From assembly GCF_025823185.1 (NCBI RefSeq), contig NZ_JACKVK010000004.1, positions 124,001 to 188,000 of the forward strand: a stretch of 64,000 bases of DNA, given 5' to 3'. Origin of the DNA: Mycobacterium yunnanensis (GTDB taxonomy: Bacteria > Actinomycetota > Actinomycetes > Mycobacteriales > Mycobacteriaceae). This document shows, one piece after another, positions 1-9,720 of this stretch (positions are counted from its first letter, which is position 1; each line of letters opens with the position of its first letter). The notes beneath the pieces were generated by a model. The model had not been told where the DNA came from and did no database searches. It saw only the letters and a list, made by a program, of their open reading frames with translations. The position numbers and the translations under genes are program-made.

Positions 1-776
1 ACGTCAGCCATCTCAACCTGCACAAGACGTTCTGCATCCCGCACGGTGGCGGCGGACCCGGAGTCGGACCGGTCGCGGTGCGTAGCCACCTCGCACCCTT
101 CCTGCCCGGTCACCCGCTGGCCGACGAGCTGACCGACACCTACACCGTGTCGGCGGCGCCGTACGGGTCGGCGTCGATCCTGCCCATCACGTGGGCCTAC
201 ATCCGCATGATGGGGGCGCCCGGGCTGCGGGCCGCGACGTTGACGGCGATCGCGTCGGCCAACTACGTGGCCCGTCGGCTCGACGAGTACTACCCGGTGC
301 TCTACACCGGCGAGAACGGCATGGTCGCCCACGAGTGCATCCTCGACCTGCGTGGCATCACCAAGGCCACCGGCGTCACCGTGGACGACGTCGCAAAGCG
401 GTTGGCGGACTACGGCTTCCACGCCCCCACGATGAGCTTCCCCGTCGCGGGCACGCTGATGGTCGAGCCCACCGAGAGCGAGAGCCTCGCCGAGGTCGAC
501 GCGTTCTGCGAGGCGATGATCTCCATTCGCCACGAGATCGACCAGGTCGGCTCGGGGGCTTGGCCCAAGGACGACAACCCGCTGCGCGGTGCCCCGCACA
601 CCGCCGAGTGCCTACTGGTGGAGAACTGGGACCACCCGTACACCAGGGAGCAGGCGGCCTACCCGATGGGCAAGGGCTTCCGGCCCAAGGTGTGGCCGCC
701 CGTGCGCCGCATCGACAGCGCCTACGGCGACCGCAACCTGGTCTGCTCGTGCCCTCCGGTGGAGGCCTTCGCCTAG
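1..776 (+). CDS. gcvP: Glycine dehydrogenase (P-protein), C-terminal part
   Basis: This is the 3' part of the pyridoxal-phosphate glycine decarboxylase of the glycine cleavage system, truncated by the window edge; the reading frame is already open at base 3. The first residues read [20 protein letters not shown], the glycine-rich cofactor segment of GcvP. The lysine that forms the Schiff base with PLP is encoded at bases 24-26. The remainder ([31 protein letters not shown]) follows the family's C-terminal half to its normal end. In M. tuberculosis the orthologue (gcvB, Rv1832) also lies upstream of the glcB region, so context agrees. It converges on the VWA-protein gene with a 12-base gap. 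Confidence 0.96.
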   Translation, partial: VSHLNLHKTFCIPHGGGGPGVGPVAVRSHLAPFLPGHPLADELTDTYTVSAAPYGSASILPITWAYIRMMGAPGLRAATLTAIASANYVARRLDEYYPVLYTGENGMVAHECILDLRGITKATGVTVDDVAKRLADYGFHAPTMSFPVAGTLMVEPTESESLAEVDAFCEAMISIRHEIDQVGSGAWPKDDNPLRGAPHTAECLLVENWDHPYTREQAAYPMGKGFRPKVWPPVRRIDSAYGDRNLVCSCPPVEAFA

Positions 777-788
777 CGCTCGCGGGGA

Positions 789-2855
789 TTAGCCGAGGGC
801 TGCGGTCAGGGCCGCGGTCAACTCGGGTCCGGCCGAACTGTCCAGGTTCTGGTACTCCCCGCCGGTGGTCTGCGCGACCGCTTCCCAGGTGCTGCGATCG
901 GGATCGGCGCCGAAGTCGACCACGTTGACCGCCACGGGTCGGGCCTGGTTGAAGGTCTGCTTGATGAAGTCCTGCAGACCAGGGCCGTCGAGCGACTGGT
1001 CGGTGTGCGGTCCGGCGGTGATGACGAGAATCGAGTTGGGCTGTCCCTCACGGAAGTTGGCGACGGCCTCGGGATACATCAGGCGCAGTGTGGTGAAGGA
1101 CACCGCGCCACCGTTGCTGGCCACCTGACCGTTGAGGTTGGTGGTCAGCACCTGTGAGCGCGGCGTGCCACCGATCTGGTCCGCGAGCGGTCCCATCGGC
1201 ACTTCCGATCGTCCGGCGACGCCGTCGAAGGTCCACAACCCGACCGCGGAGGTCGGCGGCAGTGCCTGCAGTCGCGCGGTGAGCGCGGCGGTGACGTTGG
1301 CCAGGCGTGACTTGCCGCCCTCGTCGGTGGTCATCGACTGGTCGAGCAGCACGGTGGCCGCCGGGTTCTGAGCCGGCGCGCTGACCAGGTTGGCCAGGGT
1401 CGCGCGCACGCCGCCGTCGCCGACCGACAGCGCGGCGGGCAGCGAGCCGAAGTCGGTCACGTCGCTCTTGGGGGGCGTGGTGCCGTCGGCGCGGAACCCG
1501 GCTGCCGCGAGGTCGGCCAGCGCTTCGGGTTTGCGGAGAAAACGTGCGAATTCGCTTGCCGCGCTGATCTGTTCCTGGCTCAGCCAGGTGCCGGACAGCA
1601 GGACGGTGGGGTAGTCGGCCACCGCGGTCGGCCCCGACGGCAGCCATGCGGCGAGCTTGTCCTTGGCGTCGGCCTGCGAGCCTCGCTGGAAGATCTGCTG
1701 CTCGGTGGCGACGACGGCGTGTACGTCGGCGGTGGCCGGGTCGTCCGCGTCGAGCATCGCGTCCATCGCGGTGGACGACTTGTCGTCGGCCAGCTTGGGC
1801 TGTGCGGCGCGCAGGGTGGCGATGGCGCTCGAACCGGCGGTGGGCGGCTGGCCCTGCGGTGCCGCCGCCGAGGCGACGGCTTCAGCCGCCAGATAGGTGG
1901 CGTCGCCGTCTCCGGTCAGGGGCAACGCAAGCTTGAGCGAACCCCATCCGGGCAGGTCGAGCCCGTCCAGCGCCGTGGGGTTGGCTTGCAAGCCGGGCAG
2001 GGCGCCCCAACTGCGTTGTCCGAGAGCACTCTTCAGCTGAGGACGGACGGCCAACATCACCGGTGAGGTCACCAGCGAGCGGCTGTCGCTGACGGTCTTC
2101 TGTCCGGCAGCGGCTTCCACGCGAGCCTCGGAGATCGAACTGGCGGGGATCCAGAGCGCCGGTTGCTGCCCGAGGTCACCGGGCCAGGAGCCGGAAAAAC
2201 CGTCGACCACCGCGTCGGAGTCGGCGGCCTTGACCCCGACCTTGACGCACTTGTCGCCGATGGGAGCGGCGGACTGGCCGAATTCGTCGGCCAGGGGGGT
2301 GATCTGGTCGGCGATCGACGGGTCGACCACGACCGCGACGTCGACCTCACCGGCGACGCATCGTGCGGCGCCGGCCTGGGAGCGCTGCGAGAGCGCGTCA
2401 CCGAAGAAGCGCCACGCGATGACGGCGCCGACCACCACGACGACCGTCACCAGAGCCACGATCACCCCGACGCTGATGCCGCGGCGCTTGGGGGTGATGG
2501 CCCGGTGGCTGCCAGTCCATTCGCTGCTTTCCCAGTCCCGCCGGTTCGGCGCGCCCGGGGTCGTGGCGAACTTGGTGGTGGTGGCCTCCCCATCCTCCAG
2601 ACGCGGGTAGCCGCCACCATGGTCGCCAGGGTCCGCGCCTGCGACGCCGTGCTCGGGATCGTCGTACCCGTCGTCGTAATCCGCGTCGTCGTAATCCGCG
2701 TCGTCGTACTCCGATTCGTCGTAATCGGAGTCGTCGGCGTCGTACTCGTCGTACTCCGGGTACTGATCCGCATGTGGAGCGTCCGGCCGTTCGTCGCCGG
2801 CGCCCCGTCCCGCCTCGGAGGAATCCTCTGGGTCGGGAATGCTGTGCCTGCCCAT
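789..2855 (-). CDS. Membrane-anchored substrate-binding and VWA-domain protein (Rv1836c-like)
   Basis: A 688-residue protein with a very acidic cytoplasmic N-terminus. Residues about 33-66 are Asp/Tyr/Glu repeats of the DDADY type, followed by one transmembrane helix at about 126-149 (GVIVALVTVVVVVGAVIAW). Residues about 165-480 look like an extracellular solute-binding-type domain. From about 500 a von Willebrand A-like domain carries a DQSMT motif in the place of the usual DxSxS metal site (AATVLLDQSMTTDEGG). Position next to glcB and domain order match the conserved mycobacterial protein Rv1836c, whose function is not established. An envelope role in binding a ligand or partner outside the membrane is inferred. 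It starts with ATG and converges with gcvP. Confidence 0.88.
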   Translation of the reverse strand: MGRHSIPDPEDSSEAGRGAGDERPDAPHADQYPEYDEYDADDSDYDESEYDDADYDDADYDDGYDDPEHGVAGADPGDHGGGYPRLEDGEATTTKFATTPGAPNRRDWESSEWTGSHRAITPKRRGISVGVIVALVTVVVVVGAVIAWRFFGDALSQRSQAGAARCVAGEVDVAVVVDPSIADQITPLADEFGQSAAPIGDKCVKVGVKAADSDAVVDGFSGSWPGDLGQQPALWIPASSISEARVEAAAGQKTVSDSRSLVTSPVMLAVRPQLKSALGQRSWGALPGLQANPTALDGLDLPGWGSLKLALPLTGDGDATYLAAEAVASAAAPQGQPPTAGSSAIATLRAAQPKLADDKSSTAMDAMLDADDPATADVHAVVATEQQIFQRGSQADAKDKLAAWLPSGPTAVADYPTVLLSGTWLSQEQISAASEFARFLRKPEALADLAAAGFRADGTTPPKSDVTDFGSLPAALSVGDGGVRATLANLVSAPAQNPAATVLLDQSMTTDEGGKSRLANVTAALTARLQALPPTSAVGLWTFDGVAGRSEVPMGPLADQIGGTPRSQVLTTNLNGQVASNGGAVSFTTLRLMYPEAVANFREGQPNSILVITAGPHTDQSLDGPGLQDFIKQTFNQARPVAVNVVDFGADPDRSTWEAVAQTTGGEYQNLDSSAGPELTAALTAALG

Positions 2856-2910
2856 TCCTAACCCCTGTACTCGTTGAGTCTCGTGGTCACTCGAACCCGC
2901 CGAATCCTAG

Positions 2911-5085
2911 TCACCGGTTGGCGTGACGAGCCTTGAACTCCCTACGGCGGCGATGCAAGATCGGCTCGGTATAGCCGTTGGGCTGCGCGGCCCCCGCGAG
3001 GATCAGCTCCTGGGCCGCTTCGAAGGCGATGCTGGCCTCGGGATCGGGCGCCATCGGCAGATAGTCGGGATCCTTGGCGTTCTGCTCGTCGACCACGGCC
3101 GCCATCCGGCGCAGGCTGGCCTTGACGTCGTCGGCGGTGATGACGCCGTGGCGCAACCAGTTGGCCAGCAGCTGGCTCGAGATGCGAAGCGTCGCACGGT
3201 CTTCCATCAGTGCCACGTCGTGGATGTCGGGCACCTTGGAGCAGCCGACACCCGCGTCGACCCAGCGCACCACGTAGCCGAGGATCGACTGGCAGTTGTT
3301 GTCGACCTCCTCGCGGATCTCGTCGGGCGCCCACGCCAGCTCCGCCGACAGCGGGATGGTCAGCAGTTCGGAGAGCGTCGTGCGCTTCTTGCCTGCGAGT
3401 TCCTTCTGCACCTCGAAGACGTCGACCTGGTGGTAGTGCATCGCATGCAGCGTCGCGCCGGTCGGCGACGGCACCCACGCGGTGGTGGCGCCGGCCGTGG
3501 GCTGGCTGATCTTCTGCTCCACCATGTCGGCCATCAACTCGGTCATGGCCCACATGCCCTTGCCGATCTGCGCCTTGCCGGACAAGCCCGCCGCCAGACC
3601 GACGTCGACGTTGGCGTCCTCGTAGGCCTTGATCCACGGCTGGCTCTTCATCGTGCCCTTGCGCACCATCGGGCCTGCCTCCATGGAGGTGTGGATCTCG
3701 TCACCGGTGCGGTCCAGGAAGCCGGTGTTGATGAACACCACCCGGTCGGCGGCGGCCTTGATGCACGCCTTGAGATTCACCGTGGTGCGGCGCTCCTCGT
3801 CCATGATGCCGACCTTCATGGTGGCCTGCGGCAGCCCCAACACGTCCTCGACCCGGCTGAACAGCTCGCAGGTGAACGCCACCTCGTCGGGTCCGTGCAT
3901 CTTGGGCTTGACGATGTAGATCGACCCGGTGCGGCTGTTCACCAGGGGGCCGTTCTGCTCGTCGTCCTTGAGGCCGTGCATGGCAATCAGTCCGGTGAAC
4001 AGTCCGTCCTGGATGCCCTCGGGCACCTCCGAACCGTCCTCGAAGACGATGGCGTCGTTGGTCATCAGGTGCCCGACGTTGCGCACGAACAGCAGGCTGC
4101 GTCCGGGCAGGGTCAGTTCGCCGTCACCGTCCGGGGTGGTGAAGGTGCGGTCGGGATTCAGGACGCGGGTGAAGGTCTTGTCGCCCTTGCTGACCTCTTC
4201 GGTCAGGTCGCCGCGGTTGAGGCCCAGCCAGTTGCGATAACCAAGGACCTTGTCGTCGGCGTCCACCGCGGCCACGGAGTCCTCGAAGTCCATGATCGTG
4301 GTGACGGCCGATTCCAGCACGACGTCCTTGATGCCCGCCCGGTCCGTCGAGCCGACGGGGGAGTCCGGGTCGATCAGGATCTCGACGTGCAGACCGTGGT
4401 GTTCGAGCAGCACCGACCAGGACGCCGAGCCCAGCTCGCCGGTGTATCCGACGAACGCCGACGGATCGGCCAGCGCGGGCACCAGCTGTCCGTCCTCGAT
4501 CCTCAGTTCGGTGACGTCGGCCCAGGAGCCGTCGGCCAACGGCACCGCCTCGTCGAGGAATCCACGGGCGTAGGCGATCACCTTGTCTCCGCGCACCCGG
4601 TTGTAACCGCCGCCGCCCTTCTCGGCGCCGTCGGTCTCGGGGATGACGTCGGTGCCGTACAGCGCGTCGTAGAGCGAACCCCACCGCGCGTTGGAGGCGT
4701 TGAGGGCGAACCGTGCGTTGAGCACGGGCACGACGAGCTGGGGACCGGCGGTGCTGGTGATCTCCTCGTCGACGCCGGAGGTGGTGATGGTGAAGTCCTC
4801 CGGCTCGGGCAGCAGGTAGCCGATGTCGGTGAGGAACGTCTGGTACTCCGCGGCGTCGAACGGTCCGATGACGCGCTGGCGATGCCACTTGTCGATCTGT
4901 GCCTGCAGCTCGTCGCGACGCGCGAGCAGTTCCTCGTTGCGGGGAGCGAGATCGGCGACGACCTTGTCGACGCCCGCCCAGAAGCTGTCGGGGTCGACAC
5001 CGGTACCGGGCAGCGCTTCGTTGGTGATGAAGTCGTGCAGCACCCGTGCCACTCGCAGACTTCCGACGGTCACGCGGTCAGTCAT
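2911..5085 (-). CDS. glcB: Malate synthase G
   Basis: Condenses glyoxylate with acetyl-CoA to malate in the glyoxylate shunt; cytoplasmic. The 724-residue product has the family's usual length (about 720-740). It begins [19 protein letters not shown], contains the central barrel motifs ([46 protein letters not shown]) and ends with the typical [21 protein letters not shown] segment. The frame is open for a further 123 codons upstream, but that part is arginine-rich and unlike the family. The ATG at 5085 is preceded by GAGAGGAAA, a good ribosome binding site, so that start is chosen. The orthologue is Rv1837c, and the gene keeps that order here. Confidence 0.97.
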   Translation of the reverse strand: MTDRVTVGSLRVARVLHDFITNEALPGTGVDPDSFWAGVDKVVADLAPRNEELLARRDELQAQIDKWHRQRVIGPFDAAEYQTFLTDIGYLLPEPEDFTITTSGVDEEITSTAGPQLVVPVLNARFALNASNARWGSLYDALYGTDVIPETDGAEKGGGGYNRVRGDKVIAYARGFLDEAVPLADGSWADVTELRIEDGQLVPALADPSAFVGYTGELGSASWSVLLEHHGLHVEILIDPDSPVGSTDRAGIKDVVLESAVTTIMDFEDSVAAVDADDKVLGYRNWLGLNRGDLTEEVSKGDKTFTRVLNPDRTFTTPDGDGELTLPGRSLLFVRNVGHLMTNDAIVFEDGSEVPEGIQDGLFTGLIAMHGLKDDEQNGPLVNSRTGSIYIVKPKMHGPDEVAFTCELFSRVEDVLGLPQATMKVGIMDEERRTTVNLKACIKAAADRVVFINTGFLDRTGDEIHTSMEAGPMVRKGTMKSQPWIKAYEDANVDVGLAAGLSGKAQIGKGMWAMTELMADMVEQKISQPTAGATTAWVPSPTGATLHAMHYHQVDVFEVQKELAGKKRTTLSELLTIPLSAELAWAPDEIREEVDNNCQSILGYVVRWVDAGVGCSKVPDIHDVALMEDRATLRISSQLLANWLRHGVITADDVKASLRRMAAVVDEQNAKDPDYLPMAPDPEASIAFEAAQELILAGAAQPNGYTEPILHRRRREFKARHANR

Positions 5086-5162
5086 GATTTCCTCTCTCAA
5101 GCGTCGGTCCAGCTTACCCATCGGTAAACCGCGTCCAACCGACCTGTCGCGCGCGGTCGCGC

Positions 5163-6524
5163 TCACGCGGCGGGGGCGCCACCGGGCAACGGCACCGCGG
5201 GTGCCGAGGGCGTACCCAACCGGCCCGCCAGCCATGGCAGCGCGGCGGCGAAGGCTCGGCCCGCCGCGCCGAAGTCGTGGCCGTCGGCCGCGGGCACGAC
5301 CGAACAGGCGATGCCGTACGAACTCGCCAGGGGGCACAGGTAGGACGCCACTGCGAGGCGGCCGTCGGGACCGCCGGCATCGGGCGGTCCTGATGGTGCG
5401 ACACCCCCCGCGGGATGGTAGGACGTCGTCCCCGCGGTCGACACTGCGAACCATCCCGCCACCCCGGTGTACGGGCCGTGTGTCGCCATCACGGTGGCCG
5501 GGTCGAAGGCCGCGAACGCCGATTCGTCACCGCCGAACAACCGCGCGACGGTCTGCTGATGCGAACCCGCCGTCGGGCCGAGGTCGCCGTCCACGTCGAC
5601 GAAGCTCGAGAACAGTTCGGGATGGGTCAGCGTCGTCACCAGGGCGCAGGTCCCGCCGGCGGACCAGCCGACGAAGCCCCACCGCGAGGGGTCGGTGCTG
5701 GTGCCGAAGTGCGTCTCGACGAATGGCACCACGTCCTTGGTGAGATGGTAGGCGGCGTTGCCGCGCACACCGTTCACGCATTCGGTGTCGTCGTCGAACT
5801 CCCCGCTGGTGTCGACGAAGACGAGTACCGGAGCGTTGCCGCCGTGCGCGGCGGCGAAGGCGTCCGCAGTGTGGCGGGCGCCTCCCAGGGTGGGCCAGTC
5901 CACGGGATGCCCGAATTCACCCCCGGCCATCACGACGGCGGGCAGCCCAGGCGGAGTGTCACCGGCGAAGTAGGCGGGGGGCAGGTACACCAGCTCGTCG
6001 CGGTGCCGGAACCCCGAGGCGTCGGCGCCGATGCGGACCGACACCAGGGTGCCGGCCGCCGGGTGCACGTGACGCTGCAGCATGTCCCGAACCCCGGCCT
6101 CGTCGGTCTGGGTCGGCAGCGGCGCCCCGGTGACGCGGCCCAACGCGTCGGTCAGCGTCGGCAGGTAACCCGTCCAGGCGTCGACCAGCACTGCGACGCA
6201 CGCCACGCACAGCGGGATCGCCAGCACCGAGGCCACCCGCCGCCACCAACGCGTCCGTGGCCAGCCGACCACCGCCACCACGACGGCCAGCGCCGTGACG
6301 CCGACCCACGCCCACAGCAGGACGGGGGCGGGGTCGTCGGCCAGCCCCTGGTCGGTCACGATCCAGTGGCAGGCGAGCGCGACGGCGACCCCCGCCGCCG
6401 CGGCGACGGGCAGCCACCTCAGCCGCCAGGTTCGTGACCGCCAGCCGATCGCGGCGAGCACGACGGCGAGGGTCAACGCCTGGAGGACGACCGGCACCCA
6501 GCCGTGAACGAGGGAGACGTTCAC
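5163..6524 (-). CDS. Membrane-anchored alpha/beta-hydrolase-fold esterase (Ag85/esterase-D-like)
   Basis: 453 residues from a GTG start ([13 protein letters not shown]). The first 150 residues hold four hydrophobic helices ([69 protein letters not shown]). A linker and an esterase domain of the antigen-85/esterase-D type follow. The nucleophile elbow is GWSAGG, and a late HDFG histidine is in the expected catalytic place. Known relatives are mycobacterial 'esterase family' membrane proteins acting on acyl esters at the cell surface; the substrate here is unknown. It lies 8 bases downstream of a lipase-like lipoprotein gene on the same strand, suggesting a joint transcript. The frame continues upstream without stop, but that extension is antisense-type sequence over the neighbour. 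Confidence 0.82.
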   Translation of the reverse strand: MNVSLVHGWVPVVLQALTLAVVLAAIGWRSRTWRLRWLPVAAAAGVAVALACHWIVTDQGLADDPAPVLLWAWVGVTALAVVVAVVGWPRTRWWRRVASVLAIPLCVACVAVLVDAWTGYLPTLTDALGRVTGAPLPTQTDEAGVRDMLQRHVHPAAGTLVSVRIGADASGFRHRDELVYLPPAYFAGDTPPGLPAVVMAGGEFGHPVDWPTLGGARHTADAFAAAHGGNAPVLVFVDTSGEFDDDTECVNGVRGNAAYHLTKDVVPFVETHFGTSTDPSRWGFVGWSAGGTCALVTTLTHPELFSSFVDVDGDLGPTAGSHQQTVARLFGGDESAFAAFDPATVMATHGPYTGVAGWFAVSTAGTTSYHPAGGVAPSGPPDAGGPDGRLAVASYLCPLASSYGIACSVVPAADGHDFGAAGRAFAAALPWLAGRLGTPSAPAVPLPGGAPAA

Positions 6525-6532
6525 TGCGTGGC

Positions 6533-7771
6533 TCAGCCGGCCGTGGGCGCCGGGCAGTCGTTCTGGGCCGTGGTACCGGAGAAGCGACCCGTCAACCAGG
6601 CGACCGGGTCGGCGTCCGGCGGGCCCTGGGTGATCACGTCGCCCATGCCGCACGCCGCGGCGACCGCCGCGGCGGCTTGGTCCGGCGAGACCAGTCCCTG
6701 TGGGCCGTCGGGCACGACGAGCATCGGCGCGGCCGCGGGGGCTTGTGGCAGCGACGTCTTCCGCAGGTAACCACGCAGCACCTGAGTGGCGTCCGGACCG
6801 TCGGGCCGCAGGTCGTCGGGTCCCATCTGGTCGACGGCGCGGGCGCGGTCGGCCACGGCAGACCCCCAGCACGCCGAGAGGACGTCCCAGTCCCGCTTGG
6901 CCGCGCCGTGCCGGTAGGCGTCGAGGGGGAAGTCGCCGTACTCGTGGCCGAGCGCGGCCAGGAATTGCTGCAGCGTCGTCTGCTGGTCCTTGGTCAGCGT
7001 GCCGGCCGCCGCGGCGTCGGCCAGTCCGTCGAGCGCGGCCGTGGGACGCACCGCGGCCACACCGACCAGGGTGAGCCCGCCGCGGTAGTCGCCGGCCAGT
7101 TCGTCGGCGGCCCAGGCCGCCTGGCCGCCCTGCCCGACGCCGTACGCGGCGAACGACGTCGACGCCGCGGGAACCAGCGTGCGTGCCGCCCGAACTGCGT
7201 CGATGACGTTGTAGCCCTCGGTCGTGGAGTCCAGGAACGGGTGGTATCCGTTGAACGGCCCGATGCTCCGATCGGCCGCCGGATGATCGGTGTCCCGAAG
7301 GCCCAGACCCTGGTAGTCGGTGGCGGTGACGACGAAGCCGGCGTCGAGCAGCGCGACGACGTCGGGCGCTGACCCCATCAGGCTGGGCGAAGCCGACGGT
7401 GCGCAGCGCGACTGGATGCCCGTCGCCGGGTGGGCGAACGACACGACCGGCCAGCCGCCCGGTGGCGGTTCGCCGTTGGGCACGAACACCGTCCCGCTGA
7501 CCAGGGAATGGCTGTCGTTGATGCCGGAGGTCGACTCGTAGACGATGCGCGCGGCCAGTGAGCTCCGGTCCCGCAGCGGCTGAACGAGGTCGACGAGCCT
7601 CTCGGCCGAGATCAGCGCGCCAGGACCGGTGTGGCTGAAGTCGGCGGTCAGGGCCGGGCCGCGAGGGGCCCCGGCGGGAGGGCCGGACGAGGTGCCGCAC
7701 GCGGCGAGCACCGTCGAGGCCATGGCCAGCACGCCGGCCAGCACGCCGATCACCACGCCGGTGCGTTTCAT
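6533..7771 (-). CDS. Lipase-family (LIP-type) lipoprotein lacking the serine nucleophile
   Basis: 412 residues with a lipoprotein signal peptide: MKRTGVVIGVLAGVLAMAST followed by the lipobox LAAC at about residues 22-25. The body resembles the secretory lipase (LIP) family of Actinobacteria (VSGTVFVPNGEPPPGGWPVV, YQGLG, DAVRAARTL). At the nucleophile elbow, where the family normally reads G-x-S-x-G, this protein reads GVGQGG: the codons are GGC GTC GGG CAG GGC, so serine is glycine. It may be a non-catalytic binder or use another residue. It is probably co-transcribed with the membrane esterase just downstream. A secreted, membrane-tethered role is inferred from the signal only. Confidence 0.8.
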   Translation of the reverse strand: MKRTGVVIGVLAGVLAMASTVLAACGTSSGPPAGAPRGPALTADFSHTGPGALISAERLVDLVQPLRDRSSLAARIVYESTSGINDSHSLVSGTVFVPNGEPPPGGWPVVSFAHPATGIQSRCAPSASPSLMGSAPDVVALLDAGFVVTATDYQGLGLRDTDHPAADRSIGPFNGYHPFLDSTTEGYNVIDAVRAARTLVPAASTSFAAYGVGQGGQAAWAADELAGDYRGGLTLVGVAAVRPTAALDGLADAAAAGTLTKDQQTTLQQFLAALGHEYGDFPLDAYRHGAAKRDWDVLSACWGSAVADRARAVDQMGPDDLRPDGPDATQVLRGYLRKTSLPQAPAAAPMLVVPDGPQGLVSPDQAAAAVAAACGMGDVITQGPPDADPVAWLTGRFSGTTAQNDCPAPTAG

Positions 7772-7787
7772 CGGTGCGTCGCCCTTC

Positions 7788-8675
7788 TCAGCCGTCTGCG
7801 GCCTCGATCAGCTCGCCACACCAGCCAAGCAGCGTTGCCCGCAAGGGAGCTGCCCGTTTGGCGAGAGTTTCCTGTGAGCGGACGTATTCGGCTCGGCCGG
7901 AGGGGTTTTCGATCGCGATGGGGGAGACGCCGTAGGCGGCCAGATCGTAGGGACTGGCCCGCATGTCGAGCATCCTGGCGTCGGCGGCGAGGTCGAGGCA
8001 GTCCATCAGCAGCTCCGAGGGCACCAACGGCCCCAGTTTGTAGCACCACTTGTACAAGTCCATGTTGGCGTGTACGCACCCGGGCTGTTCGGTCGCGATC
8101 TGGCTGTCGCGGGTGAGCGGCTCGGCGTTGCGCGGCGCGGCGGGCTCGGTGAAGAAGCGGTAGGCGTCGAAGTGGCTGCAGCGCAGAGGTGTCGACTCGA
8201 CGACTGCGTCGGTGCCGCTCGAACCCAGCCGCAGCGGCACCTGGCCGTGGCGCACGTCGTCGGCCCGGTACACCATGGCCCACTCGTGGAGCCCAAAGCA
8301 GTTGAGCCGGGCCGGGCGCGCGGCGGTCGCACCCAGCAGCCCGGCGATGAAGGTGACGGTGTCCAGGCGCGCCCGCAGGAGGTCCTCGCCCACCGTGACC
8401 GCAGAGCCCCGCCGGTGATAGCCGCTGCGGGCGAGGAACGCCTCGGCCGCCCCGCCCTGGAGCGCCACGCCGTAACCCGGGTGCCAGCGCCTCAGCCGCC
8501 GGGGCCGCAGGCTGTAGTAGGTGAACAGGAAGTCCCACACCGGATGTGCCTCACCGCGACCGGCCCTCAGCTGGTGTGGCCCGAGGAAGGTCTCCGCCCG
8601 CTCGACGTGGCGGCGTTCGCGGTCGGTCCAGTCGGCCTCGGCGAGCACCACGGGTGCGAGGGCCGTGTCAGACAC
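7788..8675 (-). CDS. Conserved mycobacterial protein commonly named 3-methyladenine DNA glycosylase
   Basis: 295 residues from GTG (VSDTALAPVVL). Homologues with the same opening (HPVWDFLFTYYSLRPRRLRRWHPGYG) are generally named 3-methyladenine DNA glycosylase in mycobacterial genomes. I see no helix-hairpin-helix GPD motif, so the catalytic assignment is weak. Histidines and tryptophans are abundant (CFGLHEWAMVYR, CSHFDAYRFF, HANMDLYKWCYKLGP), which could suggest metal or cofactor binding. The start overlaps the stop of the upstream CBS-domain gene by 8 bases, so the two are translationally coupled within the guaB1-CBS operon. Confidence 0.7.
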   Translation of the reverse strand: MSDTALAPVVLAEADWTDRERRHVERAETFLGPHQLRAGRGEAHPVWDFLFTYYSLRPRRLRRWHPGYGVALQGGAAEAFLARSGYHRRGSAVTVGEDLLRARLDTVTFIAGLLGATAARPARLNCFGLHEWAMVYRADDVRHGQVPLRLGSSGTDAVVESTPLRCSHFDAYRFFTEPAAPRNAEPLTRDSQIATEQPGCVHANMDLYKWCYKLGPLVPSELLMDCLDLAADARMLDMRASPYDLAAYGVSPIAIENPSGRAEYVRSQETLAKRAAPLRATLLGWCGELIEAADG

Positions 8676-9720
8676 GGTGCGTACCGTCGCGCACCGTCCC
8701 GACCAGATCCTCGACGAGGTCCTCCAGCGCGACGACGGCCGTCACCCGGTCGTCGGTGGTGACCAGTGCCAGGTGACTGTTGTCGCGGCGCAACCGGGTC
8801 AGCGCGTCGGGGACGGTCGACGAGGCGGCCAGCCGCGGCAGCGCGCGAATCGTGGCCACGTCGACGACGGCGTCGGGATTGCTCATCAGGCCGAGCACGT
8901 CCTTGATGTGCAGATAGCCGAGGAAGGCGCCCGTGGTGTCGGTGACGGGAAAGCGGGAGTAACCAGTGTCGACCAGCGCCCGTTCGATCGCCGCCACGGT
9001 CGGTCCGAGACCCGGACCCGCCACGGGCACCGCGCGGATGTCGGCCAGCGGGATCGCGACGTCGGCGACCACGTGGGTGCGCACCTGCAGGGCCCGGGTC
9101 AACCGGCCGTGCTCCTCGGGGTCCAGCAGACCCTCCGAGAGGGACTCGGCGATCATCTCCGAGAGCTCCACCGACGACACCGTGACGTCGAGCTCGTCCT
9201 TGGGTTCGACCCCGAGGGCCCGCAGCGTCGAGTTCGCGCACCAGTTGTAGACCGCGATGAAGGGCTTGGCGAGCCGCATGTAGACCAGATACGGCGGGAT
9301 CAACAGCATGGCCGCGGATTCGGGCCCGGCGATCGCGATGTTCTTGGGCACCATCTCGCCGAGCAGCACGTGCAGCGTCACCACCACGGCGAGCGCGATG
9401 ACGAACGACACCGTGTGCAACACGGTGTCGGGAATGCCGAGGACCCCGAACGGCACCTCCAGCAGGTGCGCCACGGCGGGCTCGCCGACGCGGCCCAGCA
9501 GGATGGAACAGATCGTGATGCCCAGCTGCGCGCCCGCCAGCATCAGCGAGAGCCGCTCACCGGCGCGGATGACCGTGACGGCACTCTTCTTGCCCTGCTC
9601 GGCAAGGGCTTCGAGCCGGTCGCGGCGCGCGGAGATCAGGGCGAACTCCGCGCCGACGAAGAAGGCGTTGGCGCCGAGCAGCACCACGGTGAGCAACACG
9701 CCGAAGACGTCGGATCCCAT
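8668..9720 (-). CDS. CNNM/CorC-type transporter protein with CBS pair (Rv1841c-like)
   Basis: 350 residues. The N-terminal DUF21/CNNM membrane domain (GVLLTVVLLGANAFFVGAEFALISARRDRLEALA, given here in pieces of the family pattern: NAFFVGAEFALISARRDR) has about three to four helices up to residue 160. A pair of CBS domains follows (VAIPLADIRAVPV; GYSRFPVTDTTGAFLGYLH; NSHLALVTTDDRVTAVVALE). It lacks a long C-terminal CorC_HlyC domain, so it is the shorter member of the pair. Such proteins are implicated in Mg2+/Co2+ efflux; older names call them hemolysins. The ATG overlaps the stop of the upstream paralogue by one base (TGATG), indicating coupled translation and perhaps a heteromeric pair. Confidence 0.88.
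   Translation of the reverse strand: MGSDVFGVLLTVVLLGANAFFVGAEFALISARRDRLEALAEQGKKSAVTVIRAGERLSLMLAGAQLGITICSILLGRVGEPAVAHLLEVPFGVLGIPDTVLHTVSFVIALAVVVTLHVLLGEMVPKNIAIAGPESAAMLLIPPYLVYMRLAKPFIAVYNWCANSTLRALGVEPKDELDVTVSSVELSEMIAESLSEGLLDPEEHGRLTRALQVRTHVVADVAIPLADIRAVPVAGPGLGPTVAAIERALVDTGYSRFPVTDTTGAFLGYLHIKDVLGLMSNPDAVVDVATIRALPRLAASSTVPDALTRLRRDNSHLALVTTDDRVTAVVALEDLVEDLVGTVRDGTHRV

Noticed and set aside
2680..2770. Short tandem-like repeat (TCGTCGTAATCCG type)
   Set aside because: It encodes the DDADY residues of the VWA protein and needs no separate mobile or satellite explanation.
2923..5127. A 734-codon open frame antisense to malate synthase
   Set aside because: GC-rich codon structure creates long antisense frames; glcB on the other strand has full family motifs and a ribosome binding site.
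5086..5454. N-terminal extension of malate synthase by 123 codons
   Set aside because: Sequence is Arg-rich, overlaps the neighbouring esterase gene and lacks similarity; ATG 5085 has the ribosome binding site.
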